Assembly (NCBI RefSeq): GCF_001680005.1
Contig: NC_033563.1
Location: forward strand, 1,736,001 to 1,800,000
Reading direction: 5' to 3'
DNA length: 64,000 nt
Source: Plasmodium coatneyi
Taxonomy: Eukaryota > Apicomplexa > Aconoidasida > Haemosporida > Plasmodiidae
Made by a program: the position numbers and the translations under genes. Of this stretch, positions 37,487 through 49,412 are shown in pieces. Below the pieces are notes generated by a model. That model did not search any database, was not told where the DNA came from, and saw nothing but the letters and a program-made list of their open reading frames with translations. Numbering within the stretch: the first letter of the stretch is position 1; the number at the start of each line of letters is the position of its first letter.

Positions 37487-38449
37487 TTAACCCCCAACAC
37501 GAGGCCTGTTCCTGGAGAGATACAAATGCCCTGGAACACGTGAGTAGTACAGGTAGGGGAACTTCTTCGTGTAGGGTCGTGTGGCCCATCTGTTCTTGCC
37601 AGAACTGTTTTTCCTAAACCACGGGTGCTTCTTCGAGAACCATTTTTTAAATTTCAATTTGCGCCCATGCTTTCGCATGTACTGTTCATATTCCAGTGAA
37701 GATTCTTTAATACCATAATTAAAGGTCTTTGTGATGGGTCTATCGTACGGAGCCTCAATTTCTCGTTCTTCAAAACTCTCGGGTAGCTTCCTCTTTAAAA
37801 TAATTCTCCGATAAAACCACGTTCTGTCTGTCTTTAACGAATCGTGAAAAAGTAGTAACTCATCAATGAAGTTTATATCCACGTTGCACGACTGAGCTAT
37901 GTACTTCTTACTCTCCTCGTGAAATATTTTATAATCATCCGAATCTAGCTCGTAGGGTAAAAATGAATTCATAACTTCGTACTGCTTTTTTAATTTCTCC
38001 AATTGGGGATTCATTTTTTTTTTATATTTATATGTCAAGCCAAAGACGTTGAAATAGTCACACAGGTCTTTTAAAAATGACTGAAATTTTCGATACGTAA
38101 AAATGCCTTCATATTTCATCAAGCACTTTACGTAGTATTCAAAAAACTCCTTTTCCTTTTTTTCGTTTTTGTCACTACTTTGGGGACTATCCGTTGAGTT
38201 TGTTTTTTTTTTAAAAATATCTATAAAGTGTTGGAATATGCCACTTCCCCCAACAGTACTGCTGCTTGTCTTTCCCATTTGGTTTGGCGAGATGCTCCTT
38301 CCGTACTCGGTTAACTTTATTTTCGCATTTTTTAAACTCTCCTGGTTGAATGACTGTCCAATTCGGTTCAGCAGGGACGTCCCCCCGTGTCTCCTCCCCG
38401 TTCTTATGAAGTGGTAAACTCGCGCTTTGGGGAAGAGGGCCCTCTGCAT
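37487..38449 (-). CDS. unrecognised protein with mitochondrial-type presequence
   Basis: A single exon gives 320 residues. The start MQRALFPKARVYHFIRTGRRHGG is basic, lacks acids for about 40 residues and is rich in Arg/Ser/Leu, so mitochondrial import is likely. The body is helical and charged (FFEYYVKCLMKYEGIFTYRK, PQLEKLKKQYEVMNSFLPYE), then DELLLFHDSLKTDRTWFYRR. It ends in a very basic aromatic tail (HGRKLKFKKWFSKKHPWFRK, KFPYLYYSRVPGHLYLSRN). The basic tail and presequence would suit a mitochondrial ribosomal protein or assembly factor, but I do not recognise a family. It is tail-to-tail with the MetRS gene, 101 bp away. Confidence 0.75.
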   Translation of the reverse strand: MQRALFPKARVYHFIRTGRRHGGTSLLNRIGQSFNQESLKNAKIKLTEYGRSISPNQMGKTSSSTVGGSGIFQHFIDIFKKKTNSTDSPQSSDKNEKKEKEFFEYYVKCLMKYEGIFTYRKFQSFLKDLCDYFNVFGLTYKYKKKMNPQLEKLKKQYEVMNSFLPYELDSDDYKIFHEESKKYIAQSCNVDINFIDELLLFHDSLKTDRTWFYRRIILKRKLPESFEEREIEAPYDRPITKTFNYGIKESSLEYEQYMRKHGRKLKFKKWFSKKHPWFRKNSSGKNRWATRPYTKKFPYLYYSRVPGHLYLSRNRPRVGG

Positions 38450-39279
38450 TGTGGAGCGGTTTATCTTTGGGGGACAGGGGGGAAGGCCAGCATAATAATA
38501 TGTAGATGGTCCACCTTACAGGTTTGCCTAATTGTGCATGCACCTGCAGGTAGGTATCTCCACACTAGCCGCTCACAAGGGGGGTGCACCTTATTCTGTT
38601 TGTGGCACGCACGAAAGGGGGGAGGTTCACTAAGGGGTTACCTATAGCGGCTTATCTCTATCTGCTTCTTCGTACCCGTTTTTGTGTCCCCCTTTTGCAT
38701 GCCAGGCGAAGGAATCCCAATGTAAGGATACCTTTAAATACTGTATTTGCCCTGTTGGCGCCTAGCACATGGGGCATTGTCATATACCTCCCGTGCAATT
38801 TTGCAATTTGTTGCCATTTTGAAAATGGGAACGTTGGCAAGAGGTACGGCACGTGAGCATAAAAATGTTGTTCTTGCGCAAGGGGAGAGAGCAATACGAA
38901 GGGGGGAGTGTTTGAAAAAAAATTCAAGTGTGTGCAGTTTTTTGGGGAAAACAAGCTCTACTTACACAAAACTTACGCAAACCCAGCAACGACAAAAAAA
39001 AAATATAATAAATAAGTATAGGAATAAGTGAGCAGACTGCGGGTTAGAGGAACTCGCAAAATGCGGAAAGGAAATGAATAAATCAGAAGCATGTGAAACA
39101 AACTCTTGCATTTGGCACAGAAGCGTTTCCCAGCAAAAGGGGCAATTTTTCTTATAACTAGCCAAAATTACAGAAAAAAAAAAAAAAAAATTAAAGAATT
39201 AAAAAAAAATATGAACTGTTCAGGCAAAGATTGTCACATTACTGAGAACAAGGGGAAGAACCAAAATGGGGGGACAAAC
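38450..39279. other. intergenic, no gene seen
   Basis: Upstream region of the putative mitochondrial protein and 3' flank of the carrier. A near-perfect palindrome CCATTTTGAAAATGG lies at 38814-38828. A long A run is at 39174-39190. Confidence 0.45.
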
Positions 39280-40697
39280 TCATATAGGTATATTGTTCTT
39301 GACGTAGTAAAAGAAACAACTGAATATTAAATACTCTGGAATTAATTTAAAGGAATGCAAGGAAAATCCCCTGTATACATTCGAAAATTTGGCGATAAGT
39401 TTTTGTGGCTTCTTCACATTTGAATTTTTACTGTACATTAATGTTTGGGGGAAATTCTTTTCATATATGACGTGGTACTGGTACTTCCTACGTATGGTCT
39501 CCAGGGGGTACGTGGCCACTTGTGATATGTATCCAGTGAGTACACCGAGGAAAATGTAGGACAAGACGTTTGGCGTTTTCTTAAACAGTCTTTGATAGTC
39601 TTCACTTATGTTTCCATCAGCATATTGTTCTTCGCCCTGTTTGGAATCGTCATCTTTTTGGTGAGAATTCTGTTCGATAAAGTACTTGGTAAAAATTTCA
39701 TTCAGCTTTATTGAGATGAGCAAATAGGGGATAAAGTTTAGTAGACACAAGCTGTACCCAGCGTACAGGTGTTTAATTTCTGCAGTGTGGGGGGGAAAAA
39801 AATATTGGTGGAATGAAATGAACGTGCGTGGATGACCGTAGTGGGGGTATCTGTGGGGACGCACCAAATGGATAAGCATACACGTAAATGCCCACGCGTA
39901 TGTCTGCCCGTTGCACACAGGAAGTGGGTCATATAAAGACGTAGAGTCGTCTTATGTGTGCATCCCTCCGTAGATACTTCCTTTCCGCTCTGCTCTTACT
40001 TTTTTTTAGAATCAAATCGTATACGAAAAGTAAAATTCCCCTGCTGGTTAGCTTTTTATTTTTAACTGTTTCATGGTTTAGGGCCATGCAATTATGAATG
40101 GTGTCTAGCGGGTATGAAATCACAGCTGCTAAGCAACTGGAGGTATAAAGAAGGAAGAAGGTTGTTAGGTAGTTCTTTTTGCTGTTTTCTATCGCTAGGT
40201 TGTACTTGATCTTATCGTGAAAGAGTAGTCTGAAAAAGCTGAAGGAAAGGAAGTTCCATATGCTTGCATGGTACCCCCACCAGAGGGACGTCAGGCCTTG
40301 GTTGGCGTATATACCTTGGGTGCGTGGAAGGGAGTGAAAGGTGTGCGTCGGTGTAGGCGTGTTGTAGGCACGTACGGCAACACATCGGGTGTGGGCACAA
40401 AAAAGAACGCAACGGGTACAGACATGTATAGGAGCGTGACCGTTGAAGGTACATCCTTTTCCAGCCCTACTGTGAGGAGCCCGACCTACCTCTTACTATA
40501 TTTGAGTACGTAAAGGAGGAATTGAGCAAAACGTTTCTGAAAAAAAAAGGTTGCGTTTGTCTAATGATTACAATGCGCTCCAAGGGAGAAACGAGAAGCT
40601 TAGAAATGAGATTTGATCCTCCATGGGTTAAAAAAGTCGTTATGAATAACTCCCTATATTTAATTTTTTTTTTTTTTTTTAAATAATATTTTTCCAT
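39280..40697 (-). CDS. divergent mitochondrial carrier family protein (3 exons)
   Basis: Mitochondrial carriers move metabolites across the inner membrane using three repeats of about 100 residues. The exons are 40490-40697, 40000-40314 and 39280-39779. Donors are GTAGGT and GTAAGA, acceptors are CCCAAG and CTGCAG, and both junctions are in phase 1, giving 340 residues. The joined frame restores carrier signatures across both splice sites: FTYSNIVR-GIYANQGLTSLWWG and LILKK-KIKHLYAGYSLCLL. Repeat signatures are SPLERIVIIRQTQ, YPLDTIHNC and YPLETIRRKYQY. Compared with the P-x-[DE]-x-x-[KR] consensus, repeats 1 and 2 end in Val and His instead of a basic residue. The SPLER...RQTQ and ETIRRK wording is closest to ADP/ATP carriers, but the RRRMMM signature is missing, so the substrate is open. 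A low-complexity insert (QKDDDSKQGEEQYADG) lies in the third repeat. The ATG at 40697 precedes a poly-Lys stretch. Confidence 0.85.
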
Positions 40698-41528
40698 ATC
40701 AAAAGAAAAAAAAAAAAATTTCAAAGGGCGAATAAACTACTCTGTTATAAAAAGGGTATACCAATTAGCAGAGAAATTTTTTTTTAAATGGTAAAAAGGA
40801 ACTGCAAAAGGAGCGTGACTCTAATTGTTGTTCGCAAAGAGAGGAGGTGTAAAACTTATTCCATTTTTTCCCTAGTAATTTTTTTCTTTTTTTTTTCATT
40901 TTTTTCTCTCCGTTTTGGCATGGCGTTTGAAGAGAGTTGCCCGTTTTGCTGTTCAGCTATGTGGTTGGGAAGTTTATAGGTACGGGGCAAAAACGGAGAG
41001 ATGTGTATTTAACGGCACAAGAATGGCCTTGCTTCCATGTGTCGAATGTTGTAATTGTCTGTTCATTTTTTTGTAAATTGTGGCAGTACCTTTACCTACG
41101 TAAGTGTATAACTTATCCCTGCTTTGAGGCATGCCCTCTTTATCGCTTTTTTTTTTTTGTGATCCTCAACGGTTTGCACGCGTTGGTGTGAAAAATTGCA
41201 TGCGCACATGGAAGCTCTTGCTTTGAATCAGTGATACCTTGGGCATTTCCGCCATATTTTGGCGCACATTTTTAAGTACAATTTTTGTATACCCCTTTTT
41301 ATGTGCCTTTCTTGCGTACATTTGCCGCTTCCCTGGCGCTACTTATTGGGTGCGCACAGAGACGTACTTCCCCTGGCTGATCTGCCCATACCCCTTCTGG
41401 ATCACTACGTCGACGAGACACTCAAACTAGCAGACCAGATAGCAGATCAACCGGCTGCAAACCCTGAACCGTGAACCGCCCGTTCGTTGACCCCCTGGCC
41501 ACAATTACCAAATTGTCTGTACCCACGC
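40698..41528. other. intergenic between divergent genes
   Basis: Promoter side of both the carrier (-) and the type II membrane protein (+). T runs are at about 40880-40900 and 41149-41157. No gene is seen. Confidence 0.45.
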
Positions 41529-42779
41529 ATGGAAGGCGAAGTGACGCACAAGCGGAAGAGACCCTACCAAAATGAGCTATCCGAGAAAAGTAGTCTTAAT
41601 AAGAAAATCGTATTTTTTCATATGGTCTACCTGACGCTCCTCTTTATGGCATGCTTTGTAGGAGGTGAGCAGTTTCCCCAAGGGGGAGAGAGAGCCTATA
41701 GCGGGGTTGTGGCATGGGTACGCACCGCCGTCATATGGTCTCTCTACCTGTGCACACATGGTCGTACGTTTGGGTGCACCTTAATACGAGGAATACTTCC
41801 CCAACGTAGCATAACCCCCGTTTTCTGTAACCTCCACAGGAGTGCTGCTAGGATTCTGGACCACTTCGTACACTCCCGAGATAAGTATAATTGAAGACGA
41901 TGCGAACACGTTTCAATTTCGGTACAAAAATAATAAGATAATAATTGGGGGAAAAATAAATATAAAAATAAGCGTTACAAATAACACCACACTTTCGTAT
42001 AGCCTTTCTGCGGAAAGTGTAAAGTACTTTTATTACCCGGTGGGAGCGAATCATTCCTGTCTCTTGTACAACGGGGGTAATGACAAGGAGTGAACATCTG
42101 CCCATTGACCCTGCGTGTTATTGGTCTACCTCCGTTATTACATCTGTGACAGTGGTTAATAGTAGTGTATCCATGGAGGGTTCCTTTTCCGTTCCGTTAA
42201 CTGCAGGCCTGGGGGAAAGCGCAGCTAACCAGACGCCCCTCTCGCGGAAGAGCGAAATAAGCGTGCCGTGGAACAAGGACGAGAAGACCTTCCCCACCAA
42301 GTTATCCGTAAGGCGTGACGAAAAAAAAAAAATGACACAAAAATAAAGCACCAATAAAGTGGCAATGTGTGCTACGCGGTGAAGTGAGCAAACATATAGT
42401 GATGCCCGTCACGCATCTACACGCATTTTCCCCCTTCCCCATACAGATTAAAGTAAAATATTCGATACTCACCCCCTCTGTTGTTATCCATACTGTACCT
42501 TTACACCTGGGCTACGAACTGACAAATGGGCACAAAGCAGAAGTGCAGCCATTATATAACGACTGCAAGCGGTTCAATAGGTTGTACTTTTCTGTAAGAC
42601 TAGATAATCTATACATCTCTAACGAATTTAGGAAGGTACATAACGAGAAAAGGTATGAATTAATATTTTCTTGTAAATGTTCCATTGGTGCAAATGTGGA
42701 TGCCTTCTTCAATTCTTCGCCTCTTTACAAGACTGCCATTTTGGGCAACTTAGCCAATGACCCGAGTTTACTGGGATGA
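41529..42779 (+). CDS. type II membrane protein with LEA2-like ectodomain (4 exons)
   Basis: Exons are 41529-41664, 41840-42076, 42153-42307 and 42447-42779. All junctions are in consistent phase (1, 1, 0) with GTGAGC/GTAATG/GTAAGG donors and CAG acceptors, giving 286 residues. A basic cytosolic N-terminus (MEGEVTHKRKRPYQNE) is followed by one membrane helix (about 32-53, VFFHMVYLTLLFMACFVGGV). After that comes a beta-rich domain (FQFRYKNNKIIIGGKINIKISVTNNTTLSYSLSAESVKYFYYPVG). The pattern 'hydrophobic helix, then N-x-I/V ... V.N.N ... Y.l ...' resembles LEA2/NDR1/TMEM106 proteins. That is a structural impression, not a confident family assignment. Several N-glycosylation-type sites (NNT, NHS, NSS) lie after the helix, and the C-terminus ends NDPSLLG. 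Confidence 0.72.
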
Positions 42780-43086
42780 CTTAAAACAATTTTTTACGCC
42801 CGTCCGTCACCTTTCTTAATAAATTAACCCTTTTAATATTTTCTCTGATGTGGTTCATCGGTGAGTAGTTGTTGTCGTCACGATGGAGTGACTCCATTTG
42901 GTGGCTATCCTGTCTGTGCATTCCACATGTCAACTTTTTTTTTTTTTTTTTTTTTTTTGTTCATATTTTTTTTTTTCAATTTTTACTTAATGACGTCTCC
43001 CCTTTTTTGTTGATTTGTTTGTAAATTGTGTTTTTTTTATTTTAAAAAAAGTCTCTTTCCGGTGTATGTAGAGCGGTGTGCATTTT
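42780..43086. other. intergenic between convergent genes
   Basis: 3' flanks of two convergent genes, dominated by T runs (about 42937-42958 and 42967-42977). Nothing else is seen. Confidence 0.5.
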
Positions 43087-46000
43087 TCAGTGCTCAATCC
43101 TTGGAAAGCGCAGATATTTGAGTCTTTCCTCGCAGTCGAGTGTGCGTAACACGTCGTCCAGGAATAAAATGTAGGGCAGGACGCACCTGCAAAATATGTC
43201 CCTCTTGACCATCTCGAAGGGCCTGCAAAACGGGGGGAAGCGCATCAGTTGGCAGAATTCGTTTGTATATGGGAGGTAGCGTATGGATAAGGGCGCAATG
43301 GTGAAGAAAAGAAAAAAAAAAAATGGAAGACACAAAAATTGACCCTGTGCAAACCTGATAATAAAGAGGACACACATCGCAACGGAAGTCGCCAGGGAGA
43401 TGTTCATTTTTAGGCCTGGGAGGAAGGCGCCAATCAAACTCCAATATATAACATTTATTAAAAACAACCATATAATGTACAGGTACCAGAGGGACTTTAA
43501 TCTATGCATGATGAGGAAGTAGAAGACTGGCGCGAAGAAAATCAGCTCCGCTAGGGAGAACATACTGCAGCTGGGGGAGGAGGGGCATAATAAGATGGGA
43601 GCATGAATGACGAGAAAAAAATAAGAAAGAAAAATGTGAACACTTCAGGTAGGGAAAGATGCACCATTGGTCAGGCGCAAATTGGACCCGTCGTTCCATT
43701 CATATGCGGTTGGGTCTCACCTGTACGTTCGTTGAAGCTCCGTCAGGACAGCGTCATCCAGCCTCCAGAAATTCTTCTGCACGAGAAGTATCGTCCACAG
43801 GTAGTCCAAGGTGGACAAGGTCAGGCTGCCAAAAGGGGCGATGAGCAAAGGAGTAAACACACCAGGATGTACCACCGCAAGTGTCTACACGGATGTGTAC
43901 GCACAAGCGTGTAACCGGCTGTGGTCTTCTACCCAACCAGGGGGAAAATTCACTCTCGTTACATAAAAAGGGACAGGAGGAAAAAGCGCATTTTAATTTT
44001 GAAAATATTCCTCGGGTTCACTGATCTGGTTTTAATTATCGGCCAAATGATGAGGGCGAAAAGGATAGGGGTCAGCAGAAATCTGGCAGTGAAAATGGTC
44101 GAGAAGCTAGCCATGCGGAACTGGGAAGCGGCATTCGCAGGAAGGGGGGTGGAACAAAGGAAACATGTAAATAATTAACCAAACAAATGAATAAAGAAGT
44201 GTACACATGGTAATGCACTTACGTGAATACTCAGTTGCTCACGGTGGGGGGCAGGATGCATTGCCGTCCTTACCACGTTGTAGGAGCCGCTGAGTTGCAG
44301 AGGCGCGACTCGTACAAAAACGGAGGAAAGGTGGAATGTAAGGATGAGCAAAATATGAGGGATGTAATTCTCCACATGGTAAACCAGGTCAAAGGAATTG
44401 GACCAAATTAGGTAATACCGTTCGACCTTCTGGTCAAGGAATGCTAATAGATGGTCCCTCTTTGGGGAAATTCCCTGTCGGAAGTAGCCCCCCTGAACGA
44501 CGGAGTTCACTTTTTCTATATATTTTAAGAACCACTTAATTTTGTGGATGAAGACGTAGAACAGACAGGAGAAATTTACGAAAATTATTTTCTCATCCGA
44601 TAGCAAGCTCCAGTCATGATGATATGTGTATGATGAGGTAATTTTTCCTTCCGACTTTTTCTCTTTTTTTTGCGTGTCTTCGTTGGAGGAATGCACACTT
44701 GTTTGTTCTTTACCAACGTTGTCTTGCCTACGCATGTACATGTACATGTTCATGTAGTTACTTTGTGCATTCGGAGTAACTTTCATTTTATCGTTCACGT
44801 AAGAATTTAAATTTATCCAGATTTGTGCATCCACATCGTTTGTGTTTCCAGGAGGGGGGGATCCATTAGGATTATCCTCCTCCTCGTTGTCGTCCAGCTT
44901 TGGGTTTACACCGTACGCGCTGTCACTGTCGCATATTTGGTGCCCCATTTTTCTCTTCCTTTTGGTGAAGAAGAATTCAAAGCCGTGTTCGTTCTGGTGT
45001 GCGAATTTGTTTTTCACCCTTTTCTCCTGCACGTATATTTCGTGGTTATTATTATATTGTTTCGAATCGGTGTGTGTGCTTCTTCTACCTGAAGTGTTCT
45101 TCTTTTTTTTTTTGAAGGTGTTAGTATTGTGGTGGGGGGATAGTGCTCTAGGTTGCTGAGGTTTGCCTTCCCCGCGTGTATCACATTTGGACTCAAAAAA
45201 TGCTTCACCAGGGGCATCATTTTTTTGGCTAACTTTGTAACCCCTTTTTGTTCTGTTAGTATTTTCGCTGATGTTGGGCAGATTGCCAATTGGGGTTTCT
45301 ATTTGTAACCTGTCTATCTTAGTATGGGAAGTTTCCCCAGAATGGCCCCTACTTTTCTCTGGAACTTTCATAAACAGGGTCGAACTGTTATTTACAGAAT
45401 TGTTCTTTACACTGTTTCGTTTTTTGTTTTCCTTCTTTTGGGTCCCTTTGAGTTGATATTGTGGAGCGTGTTTTAGTAGGGGGTCATTTTTTTCGTTCCC
45501 CCTCCGTGCACTTTTTTCTCGCTTCATTGTTTGTCCTTTCTTGTGTATGTCCCCATTTTTGTTGTAACGTCGGGTGGGATCTTCGTCCTTGGATGTTCCT
45601 CCTTGTTCCGGTTTGACTCCCCTTGTTTGTTCTTTCACTTGCGGCATGTTGGCTTCCTCCACGTGTTTCAAGGGGATACGATCAACACGTTGGTTTTGTT
45701 CTCTGCGATTGTTCCGTTCTTTACCCCTTTCCGCTTCCTTACGGATGGTGTCTTTTGTTTTTTTTTTCTTTTTGCCCGTTTTAGGTGGCCCTTTTGCTGG
45801 ATGGGGCAGATCTTCCCCCGAGTGGCAGGGGTCCCCCTGTATAGGCGTAGTCCCCCAGTGCAGCTTGACCATCTCCATTAAAAATAGAAAATTAATCCTA
45901 CTTTGACTGGAGTGAAGTTTTGCAATCTGTTTTCTCTTCCTCTCAATAGCAGAAATTATTAGGTACAATTTTTTGTGATAAAAAATCTTTAGACAGTAAT

Positions 46001-47154
46001 AGGGAGGGTACGTGGAAAATAGCTTTTGGTTCCTGAGGGTGAAGAATTTATTTGCCAATCTGCTAGCCACAATTTGAGCACTCTGGAAATCCTTTTCATT
46101 TTTTATATCAACCTTTGGGATGTTACTACAGAAGATGTTCCACTTTGTGTGCATGTAGTTGTTTAAGTCTAGGAGGACGTCGGCTAGCTTCACAAAACAA
46201 ACTTGGTGGTATTCATTTATGTAGGGGAACATTAAAATCATGTTTCTTGGGTTAGCTACAGAGTTGGAGAGGGCTCTAGAGAAGTAGTACAAATAGCGGT
46301 AAAAGATCATACTAAAGAAAAGGGCAGTCAAGAGGAAGAGGAAAATGTAAATATCGATGGTGCTGGAGTTTATGGATACGTTTATTACTAGGATGGTAAG
46401 AATGAGAAAGGAGTCTAGGATGAATAAAGTTCTCAGGTGGTATCTAGTGAAGTAGAACATAACACATATAGGGAAAAAGACCATGTTGTTAAAACAGCCA
46501 TTAAGTTCTAGAAGGAGAAATGGCAACACACACGAGATGTACAGTAGGAGAGCGAAGGTCACATCTGATAAGATACTTCGTTCCAACATTTTTTGTATCG
46601 AAAAGATAATTAAACTTATAATGAAAAGACCTCCTTGTAGATTCGTTGCTAGGTCTCCCTTATTTTTTTCTTTGGATAATCCGCCTAGGAGGAACAGGGA
46701 CACGTTCAGAAGGCACAGTCCGGCCGTTGTGTCTTGAGAGTTCAGAACGAACACATGCTTCAGGTCCTCCCTGTTGACGAACGTCGTTCTTGGGGAGGAA
46801 GGGAAGAGATTCACACGTGCAGAGGTGACATAAATAAAGAAACTACCAAGCAGTGGTATTATACGCGGGGCGTCCAGACGTATCGAACGTGGCACATCTT
46901 GAATGTGTATCCTCCACTTTTTGAGCATTCAACAGGGCGTAACCCCAACGCAGCACATTTCCCCTGAGCTCCCCCGTTTTACGTTTAAATAGGGAGTAAA
47001 TTCCCCCTTTGGGAAGCCAGACCGTGATGCCACACTACCATGTGCCTTCTTCCCTCAGTTAATACCTCGTCTTAATGTCCTTCTCGACCCGGTAGGACAT
47101 CCGCTTGCTGCTCGATAAGTAGGAGTAGTGCTCCTTCGTGAAGTATTTCAGCAT
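43087..47154 (-). CDS. large polytopic membrane protein, unknown function (multi-exon)
   Basis: Exon 1 is 47066-47154 (MLKYFTKEHYSYLSSSKRMS), joined in phase 2 to exon 2 at 44274-46788. Exon 3 starts at 44120 (FRMASFSTIFTARFLLTPIL) and runs to about 43941-43963. A fourth exon covers about 43725-43891 (STLDYLWTILLVQKNFWRLD), then 43355-43562 (MFSLAELIFFAPVFYFLIMH) and a last exon 43087-43222. The exon 3/4 junction is not resolved: obvious donors are phase 0 or 1 while the best acceptor needs phase 2. The product is about 1100-1150 residues. It has a cluster of about six membrane helices at the N-terminal side, a long Lys/Asn/Glu-rich cytosolic insert (about 350-700) and four to six more helices at the C-terminus. 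This layout recalls a transporter-like fold split by a low-complexity loop. I do not recognise the family. Confidence 0.7.
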
Positions 47155-48062
47155 TTTCGAAAAAGGGAAAAAAAAGACCAAATGGTAAAGATGAGCAGGG
47201 GCATATATCACAGTCGGACAGTCATACAACACTGGTTGTAATAGGAACGGAGATTTCTCTCATCCAGGAAGGAACCATGCCCAGTGTAGGCAGTTTGCTT
47301 TCTAGCGCGGTGTTTTGCTCTTTGGGGAATTGTCTCACAAATGGGAGGACGTGGCTACACAGCTGGGTAGCTACCCGCGCGGTGCAGCTTATACTATGGT
47401 TACAGGTATTTTTTTTCGTCCCAAAACGTGGTCACTTGGCCTTTTCGAAAAATGGCAAAAAGGGGAAAATATACACTGGGAGTTGCGTATCCATGTGCGC
47501 ACGCGAATCGTAGGTGGTGATTTAAAATTTGCGAACATTTGATGGTAGACTTTGTTTTCCTTTTTTTGCAAAATTGCACACCTGTTAACAACACCACAGA
47601 ATAGTGCAGCATCGCTAAAAGGTATGACTTGACCAGAAATTAATTTATGTGCGAAGTTGGACATGAGGGGTGCATATGTCCCCACGGAAGTAGGTCATCA
47701 TACAGGAAATTATTTTCCCATTTTCCAGGTAGGACAATGCCCAACGTACATTTGCATTTGCAGGGCGGCTACACTTGCCACACACGGGGGAGTTGCCATT
47801 TTGAACAACTGCAGTTATGTATCCTTTTCTCAGTGCCAGTTGTGGAGAACTGAACCAGAGCGTGTGCAAGCAGGGGTTGCGATAGGGGTTAATATGAAAG
47901 GCGTACATGGGGATGTGCACACTCAAACTAAAGAACGTCTACGGAGTGAACTGAGCTCATCATAACTACTCCTCTGCTGCGCACACACGGGAAAAGGAAC
48001 TACAGATAAATCGGTATGGTCTTCTCAGAAAAAGCTCCACAGAAAAGTGCTACTTTCGAGCG

Positions 48063-48093
<31 letters not shown>

Positions 48094-49412
48094 TTAACTG
48101 TTCATATTATTTCGCAAAATGGTTAAAAAAAAAAAAAAAAAAATAGCCATTTTGTGTGCAAAGGTGCAATGCCAAAGCGGGCATACTCAGGGTATGTAAA
48201 CACATGCGCGAAAAGGAAAAATGGGTTTCAGATAAAATTACCGTTTATATTATTAAACGCGTTTGAGTTCTGCTTGTGACATGTGTGTGATATGCTTGCT
48301 ACATTATTGTGGTATATGCCCAGTTTGGCGTTGGTCAGCTCCGGCGCCCACATGGTACACGCTGCAGGAATAAAATGACACGCGGGAGAGACTTCCCTTT
48401 TACAAAGCGGACTGCGTACTCCGTTAGCAGAAGGCTGCTTCCAAACCTGTTGGCGGTAACTTTTGGGCGCTTGCTCATATCCCATCATTTTAGGAAATTC
48501 TCCCAACGGAATGCATTATACATATGAACGAGAGGTAAACTGGGAAAAAGTTGCCCTTTTTTCGTACCGAAGAAGTTTTAAAAAGGAAAGAAGGAAACCC
48601 TTGCACACGATAAGAAATAAATTGATTAACCTTATCAGTGAACATTTTATTTTGCCCCAGCCCCAGGGAAAAATACTTTTGTGCCGTTCAGATGGAACGC
48701 GGTGCGTGTACATATGTGTAACAGAAAAAAAAAAAAGAAAAAAATTATGAGCGAATTTATTATGTAAAAATTAAACAAAACTGCAGAATGGTCAATTCGG
48801 AAAAATTCCCCACTACGCTTTTCCCCCGTTTGGCAGAATTGCCACAATAATTGTGTGAATGGCTGTTTTGCCATTTTCGAGACGCACGAACGTACGAACG
48901 AATGAATACTTGAATTTGAAAATTCCGCGCACGAAAAGGAAATTTACCTTTTCCCTGTACCACTGCAAAACGCGCAAACGTGCTTTTTCCCATCAATTGG
49001 GATTCATCGTGCGCGTAAAGTGATCAGCGGATATGTTATGCGCATAGGCATCATTTATGGGGTGTATTCCGCCTATGTGTGAACGTCGTGGTTTGCCTGC
49101 TCTGCATTTATATGCCTACACATGCATAGAATACGCAGCGCGCCAGTGCATGCGGCAAAATTTTCCTTCGAAAAAATCCGCTTTGTCGAATTAATTTTTT
49201 TAACACTTTTCCCGTTCGTTGGAAGGGCGCACATTCGTTGAAAATATTAAAAACAATAGGGGGGAAAGAAACAAACGAAAGCGACGAAAAGGGAGAAAGA
49301 GAAAGGAAATATTCCAATAGCTGAAAAGTGCCAAAAAGGAGGTATGCAAAATTGCAAACTGCCGTGCTATTTCACGCAAACTTTTTTTTTACTTCCCTGC
49401 ACAAAGAGAAAC
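47155..49412. other. intergenic, no gene seen
   Basis: Divergent promoters of the polytopic protein (-) and the coiled-coil protein (+). It holds long A runs at 48063-48090 and about 48124-48143, the latter inside an inverted repeat (see that entry). Copies of a TTTTGCCATTTT-like motif are at 47448-47460, 47792-47802 and 48866-48877. In-frame sequence 49344-49412 could extend the next protein by 23 residues. Confidence 0.45.
48114..48154. repeat. inverted repeat around a poly-A loop
   Basis: CAAAATGGTTA, an A run, then TAGCCATTTTG: the arms pair over about 11 bases with one G-T mismatch. Same motif and layout as at 4312-4353, with the loop strand reversed. Confidence 0.55.
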
